A stretch of 11,088 bases of DNA, taken from Bacteroidota bacterium. Its GTDB lineage: Bacteria > Bacteroidota > Ignavibacteria > Ignavibacteriales > Ignavibacteriaceae. The stretch lies in the NCBI GenBank assembly GCA_021796135.1, contig JAJYOQ010000100.1:1-11088 (forward strand), written 5' to 3'. Positions 8,769-11,088 of this stretch are shown here, in pieces (the first letter of the stretch is position 1; the number at the start of each line of letters is the position of its first letter). The notes under the pieces are model-generated. The model did not search any database and had not been told where the DNA came from. It saw only the letters and a list, made by a program, of their open reading frames with translations. The position numbers and the translations under genes are program-made.

Positions 8769-9515
8769 ATGCAGGGAACTAATAAAGAAAACATACTGAT
8801 ATTTCTTGATGAAACAGGAGATCATTCATTAGAAAACATTGATAAAGACTTCCCGGTTTTCATTTTAACTACTGTTCTTGTTCGGCAATCTGTTTATATT
8901 AATGAAATTATTCCAATGGTTTACGCACTGAAGATTAATAATTTCGGTCATGAAGGAATTATATTGCATTCAAGGGACATTCGTAAGGCTCAACCGCCAT
9001 TTGAATTTCTTCTTAATAAAAATAAAAGGGAACCTTTTCTAGAATCTATTTCTAATTTAATCGGCAAGTTAAATTTCAAACTAATTGTTTCGGTTATTAA
9101 AAAGGAAAAATTAGTTAAAACATATATTAAGCCATATAATCCTTATGAACTCGCTTTGAAATTTAATTTGGAAAGAATTGTGGTTATTCTCAAACAGTTT
9201 TCACAAGTGAAGGCACATTTGATAGCTGAATCGCGTGGTAAAAATGAAGATAATATGCTTCGGTTAAGTTTTTATGAAATAATAAAGAATGGAACTGAGA
9301 AAATCAGTAAAGATGAATTTGCAAAATATGAATTAATATTAACATTTATTCCAAAATCACACAATATAATAGGCACTCAAATTGCCGATCTTTGTGGTTA
9401 TCCGATAGGAAGATTTATTTTAAATCCCGGAAAAGTCAACAAATCATTTGAAATAATAAAACCAAAAATATTAGGAAACATTAACGGGTGGGATTGTTTG
9501 AAGATATTTCCATAA
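8769..9515 (+). CDS. DUF3800 domain protein
   Basis: This 248-residue protein matches the DUF3800 family. The N-terminus has the hallmark LDETGD (13-18) on a beta strand, equivalent to the usual DESG motif. HSRDIRK lies at 67-73, AESRGKNED at 153-161 and IADLCGYPIGR near the C-terminus, with D207. The spaced acidic residues D14, E154 and D207 suggest a metal-dependent RNase-H-like active site, but no activity has been assigned here; that is inference. DUF3800 genes are frequent in defence islands and on mobile DNA. The chosen ATG places the DETG strand near residue 10, as is usual for the family. It is probably a soluble cytoplasmic protein. It lies 265 bases from the HEPN gene and 97 bases before the DprA-like gene, so it may or may not be co-transcribed with them. 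Confidence 0.8.
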   Translation: MQGTNKENILIFLDETGDHSLENIDKDFPVFILTTVLVRQSVYINEIIPMVYALKINNFGHEGIILHSRDIRKAQPPFEFLLNKNKREPFLESISNLIGKLNFKLIVSVIKKEKLVKTYIKPYNPYELALKFNLERIVVILKQFSQVKAHLIAESRGKNEDNMLRLSFYEIIKNGTEKISKDEFAKYELILTFIPKSHNIIGTQIADLCGYPIGRFILNPGKVNKSFEIIKPKILGNINGWDCLKIFP

Positions 9516-9522
9516 AAAGTAA

Positions 9523-9576
9523 AAGGACTCCGAAATTCATCAGAGCCCCTTACCGACCGGGCATTCCCAGTCCCTT
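9523..9576 (+). ncRNA. Structured intergenic element between DUF3800 and DprA-like genes
   Basis: AAGGACT (9523-9529) pairs with AGTCCCTT (9569-9576) with one bulged base. Inside them GGG-CATT-CCC (9559-9568) forms a small hairpin. CTC (9528-9530) can alternatively pair with GAG (9543-9545), extended by AAGG with CCTT (9548-9551). The element is much richer in G+C than its flanks, which suggests selection for RNA structure. No U-tract follows. It could be a terminator-like RNA, a small RNA or a repeat; I do not recognise a named family. Confidence 0.4.
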
Positions 9577-9612
9577 ATAAACACTAAGCAAAATTAAGTT
9601 ATTAAATCGCAT

Positions 9613-10113
9613 ATGTCAAGAGAATTGTCAAGACCTTTATATCATTTGGGGAACATAGAACTCCTAAATAATTACAAAGTAGGGTTATTATGCTCGCGAA
9701 AATTGCCGGCTAGCATAATCCTCAAAACCTATGATTGGGCTATTGAGCAACGGGATAAAGGAGTTTGCATAGTATCAGGTTTTCATTCAAAAATAGAAAA
9801 AGATGTCTTCGATATTTTAATCAAGGGAAAACAGCCTATAATATTGATTTTGGCAAGAGGATTAAAAAAGCGCCGGGAGCCTATAATTGATAGCTTAATT
9901 GAAGATAACAGACTTTTAATTATAACCCCATTCCAGGAAAATATAAAAAGGATTACTGAAGACACAGCTAAAATAAGGAATGAGATTATTGTGAGTATAT
10001 CGGATGAAATAATGCTGCCATATACAAATGAAAACGGTAACATTCAAAAAGTAATAAAATCAGTACGATCATCAGTTAATATTCAAACATTAATAGATGA
10101 TGAGAAAAACTAA
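9613..10113 (+). CDS. Short DprA/SLOG-fold protein
   Basis: This 166-residue protein consists almost entirely of the Rossmann-like DprA/SMF core. VGLLCSRKLPAS (23-34) corresponds to the GSR loop, GVCIVSGFHSKIEKDV (50-65) to the SGxA/GID region of DprA, and IILILARGL (76-84) to the strand after the phosphate-binding loop. RLLIITPF follows. True DprA proteins are about 300-380 residues and load RecA onto incoming single-stranded DNA. This one lacks both the extra N-terminal and the C-terminal domains, and the canonical GxARGID is replaced by GFHSKIE. It therefore belongs to the short SLOG-like relatives often found near phage-defence and DNA-uptake genes, possibly nucleotide or ssDNA binding. 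Its exact role is unknown. The ATG at 9613 has no Shine-Dalgarno. Confidence 0.75.
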   Translation: MSRELSRPLYHLGNIELLNNYKVGLLCSRKLPASIILKTYDWAIEQRDKGVCIVSGFHSKIEKDVFDILIKGKQPIILILARGLKKRREPIIDSLIEDNRLLIITPFQENIKRITEDTAKIRNEIIVSISDEIMLPYTNENGNIQKVIKSVRSSVNIQTLIDDEKN

Positions 10114-10546
10114 TTAGAAAAGACCCAATTATTCGCAAAATTGATTTCCGGTGAGAATAAAAAGTGTTCTTATGCTTAGTGATAAAAAAGCAGATTGTAC
10201 AAATGCATTTCAAACTTTACTAGTATTTTAGGATTTAACAGTATTCCCGGTCATTATTAATACTTATCCCATTGAATCAAAAATAATGTGACCAAAGCAG
10301 ACTTATAAAATAGTCGTCGGGTTCAAGCCTTCTTCATATTTTTTTCAATAGTAAACCAAAAGTAATAAAGGCGACTCCTACTGCAATGTTAATTCAGCTG
10401 GCGTTGTCAGGGATGTATTCCAATACTACTTCATCGACATCCATGACGATGATTGTGTGATTTATTTTTATTGAGAAATGAAAAACATTCAGGAGCCCAC
10501 GGACAAAAAACAGGGTTCCCAAACTGATTATTGATGAATGTCTTCT
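10114..10546. other. 433-base region without a convincing gene
   Basis: The region contains an imperfect stem (GGT plus CATTATT at 10249-10258 pairing with AATAATG and ACC at 10282-10293, with a two-base bulge and a 23-base loop). It also has a patch of higher G+C at about 10380-10510. In the minus-strand frame of the small gene to its right the patch stays open for 50 codons after the stop, then encodes a short hydrophobic segment. I see no complete gene, tRNA or insertion sequence. It may be a decayed gene. Confidence 0.5.
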
Positions 10547-10765
10547 TCAATCTTTCCGCCGTCCCACCATTAACTCGGTTAATTTCTTGTTTCCTCTCTC
10601 CCTATTAAGTAATTCTTTTAATAATAAAATTTGATTGTCCTTGCTCTGAAGTATCTCTTCAAGCAGTGATAAACTTTCAATCTTTGCGGATGAGTCAAGG
10701 TTGACTCTGCTGCCTCCGCTTAATCCCGCTATTTGAATACTTCCATGATTTTGGTTGGTAGTCAC
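10547..10765 (-). CDS. Small protein resembling a regulator tail (GTG start)
   Basis: This 72-residue ORF begins with GTG and opens with a polar Gly/Asn/Ser stretch (TTNQNHGSIQIAGLSGG). A likely coiled-coil or amphipathic helix (about 27-60, ESLSLLEEILQSKDNQILLL) and a basic end follow. Bacteroidota HTH (XRE-type) regulators often have this kind of glycine/asparagine linker plus helix after the DNA-binding domain, but no helix-turn-helix is present here, so the likeness is to the tail only. No Shine-Dalgarno precedes the GTG. The start overlaps the TGA of a 16-codon ORF as GTGA, compatible with reinitiation. One extra A in the A-run just upstream would instead fuse both ORFs into one 88-residue protein. 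It may be a real small gene, a frameshifted gene or a remnant of a regulator. Confidence 0.45.
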   Translation of the reverse strand: MTTNQNHGSIQIAGLSGGSRVNLDSSAKIESLSLLEEILQSKDNQILLLKELLNRERGNKKLTELMVGRRKD

Positions 10766-10812
10766 AGTTTTGTTAATATTTTTGCCCCTACAAGGTCTTT
10801 AAGATCAATCAT
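10762..10812 (-). CDS. 16-residue upstream ORF or N-terminus of a frameshifted gene
   Basis: ATG at 10812 opens MIDLKDLVGAKILTKL and stops at a TGA overlapping the GTG of the next ORF. The sequence looks like a genuine protein N-terminus. It lies 18-25 bases downstream of a minus-strand promoter candidate. It is either a coupled leader peptide or the first exon-like piece of an 88-residue protein broken by a one-base loss in the AAAA run near 10766-10770. Confidence 0.35.
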   Translation of the reverse strand: MIDLKDLVGAKILTKL

Positions 10813-10834
10813 TTAATACAATTTTAAAAAATAA

Positions 10835-10851
10835 ATTGCATAATTCGCAAT
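10835..10851. promoter_or_regulatory. Dyad ATTGC-N7-GCAAT, possible operator
   Basis: A 17-base dyad (ATTGC at 10835-10839, GCAAT at 10847-10851) overlaps the -10 box of the leftward promoter candidate. Its size and place fit a repressor site, perhaps autoregulation by a lost or intact regulator. Inference from position and symmetry only. Confidence 0.3.
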
Positions 10852-10865
10852 AAATAGCTTGACAA
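10837..10865 (-). promoter_or_regulatory. Candidate leftward promoter for the small minus-strand gene
   Basis: Read on the minus strand, TTGTCA (10865-10860) and TATGCA (10842-10837) are 17 bases apart. The -35 box is 5/6, the -10 box only 3/6. It is placed so that transcription would start about 18 bases before the ATG at 10812. Confidence 0.3.
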
Positions 10866-10887
10866 AATTGTGCTAAATAAATATATT
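10859..10887 (+). promoter_or_regulatory. Near-consensus rightward promoter TTGACA-N17-TATATT
   Basis: TTGACA (10859-10864) is a perfect -35 box and TATATT (10882-10887) a 5/6 -10 box at the optimal 17-base spacing. It is the best promoter match in the window. It is back to back with the leftward candidate, sharing the TTGACAA core. No ORF longer than 17 codons follows before the end of the window, so the product is either an RNA or a gene starting beyond 11088. Confidence 0.5.
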
Positions 10888-10914
10888 TACAAACATATTT
10901 ACATATTAGTAAAT
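10883..10914. repeat. ATATTTAC direct repeats plus inverted half-site
   Basis: ATATTTAC occurs at 10883-10890 and 10895-10902, 12 bases apart. The second copy forms a perfect six-base-arm dyad with GTAAAT (ATTTAC-N6-GTAAAT, 10897-10914). The first copy covers the -10 box of the rightward promoter. This is the layout expected of a cooperative repressor site, although AT-rich DNA makes short repeats common. Confidence 0.4.
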
Positions 10915-11088
10915 ACAATAGTATAATAATGCTCTTTTAAAAACTTAATAAAAACAATAATAATGTTAATTTCATCATTTTTTGGACAATTTATTGAATT
11001 TCGAGCGAAAAACTAAAAATAAAATATGAATTATTAAAATAGTTCGGCAGAAAAATTTTATTAGCTAATTAAATAAAATATCAATCAA
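10915..11088. other. AT-rich right end with no gene
   Basis: No coding region is supported. The longest ATG-started frame on the + strand is 17 codons (10963-11016). A short palindrome TTTCG-AG-CGAAA lies at 10999-11010. Nothing else is recognisable. Confidence 0.6.

Noticed and set aside
8628..8825. 65-codon minus-strand ORF over the DUF3800 start
   Set aside because: It overlaps the start of a well-supported gene, and its Ile/Phe/Leu-rich sequence is the antisense of a Lys/Asp/Glu-rich region.
9783..10043. 86-codon minus-strand ORF opposite the DprA-like gene
   Set aside because: The forward gene has clear family motifs; the reverse is a hydrophobic shadow.
10336..10765. TGA recoded as an amino acid to join the three minus-strand frames
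   Set aside because: The five large genes have no internal TGA and use TGG for tryptophan. Gene decay or chance is simpler.
10963..11016. 17-codon ORF (MLISSFFGQFIEF...)
   Set aside because: Too short, with no ribosome site or conserved feature; expected by chance.
1..11088. CRISPR array, tRNA/rRNA, insertion sequence, retron
   Set aside because: No regularly spaced repeats, no cloverleaf or rRNA core, no transposase or reverse transcriptase motifs were seen on either strand.

Overview
The window is an AT-rich stretch (roughly 30% GC by eye) carrying a compact anti-phage (defence) island, with all five large genes on the + strand. None of the five starts is preceded by a clear, well-placed Shine-Dalgarno sequence. 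A/T-rich leaders, Lys/Asn/Ile-rich proteins and low GC fit Bacteroidota or the neighbouring Ignavibacteria/Chlorobi lineages. No marker gene is present, so this placement is tentative.

Positions 27-6630 hold a two-gene restriction-modification-like operon. The first gene encodes a phospholipase-D-nuclease/SNF2-type helicase fusion. The second encodes a large Eco57I/PglX-like adenine-N6 DNA methyltransferase and overlaps the first by 11 bases. The pair resembles the helicase, PLD nuclease and methylase parts of DISARM, but they are packed into two polypeptides and no DrmA or DrmB homologue is in the window. The simplest reading is that the methylase marks host DNA while the helicase/PLD protein attacks or excludes unmarked DNA.

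A 127-base gap with a 91-base inverted-repeat element leads to a 581-residue protein with an ApeA-like C-terminal HEPN domain (6758-8503), a likely RNase. A 265-base gap follows. It contains a candidate promoter, a possible 21-codon leader ORF and a strong hairpin just before a DUF3800 gene (8769-9515). A second structured gap (9516-9612) precedes a short DprA/SLOG-fold protein (9613-10113).

From 10114 to the right end no large gene is seen. There is a small minus-strand gene (10547-10765), possibly coupled to or frameshifted from a 16-codon ORF, that looks like the tail of a regulator. To its right lie two back-to-back promoter candidates embedded in dyad and direct repeats. The rightward promoter has a near-consensus TTGACA-N17-TATATT and points out of the window.

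Taken together, the genes suggest a layered arrangement: DNA-level discrimination (PLD-helicase plus methylase), an RNA-targeting back-up (HEPN), and two accessory nuclease- or nucleotide-sensing-type proteins (DUF3800, DprA-like). The structured intergenic elements are the least explained part.
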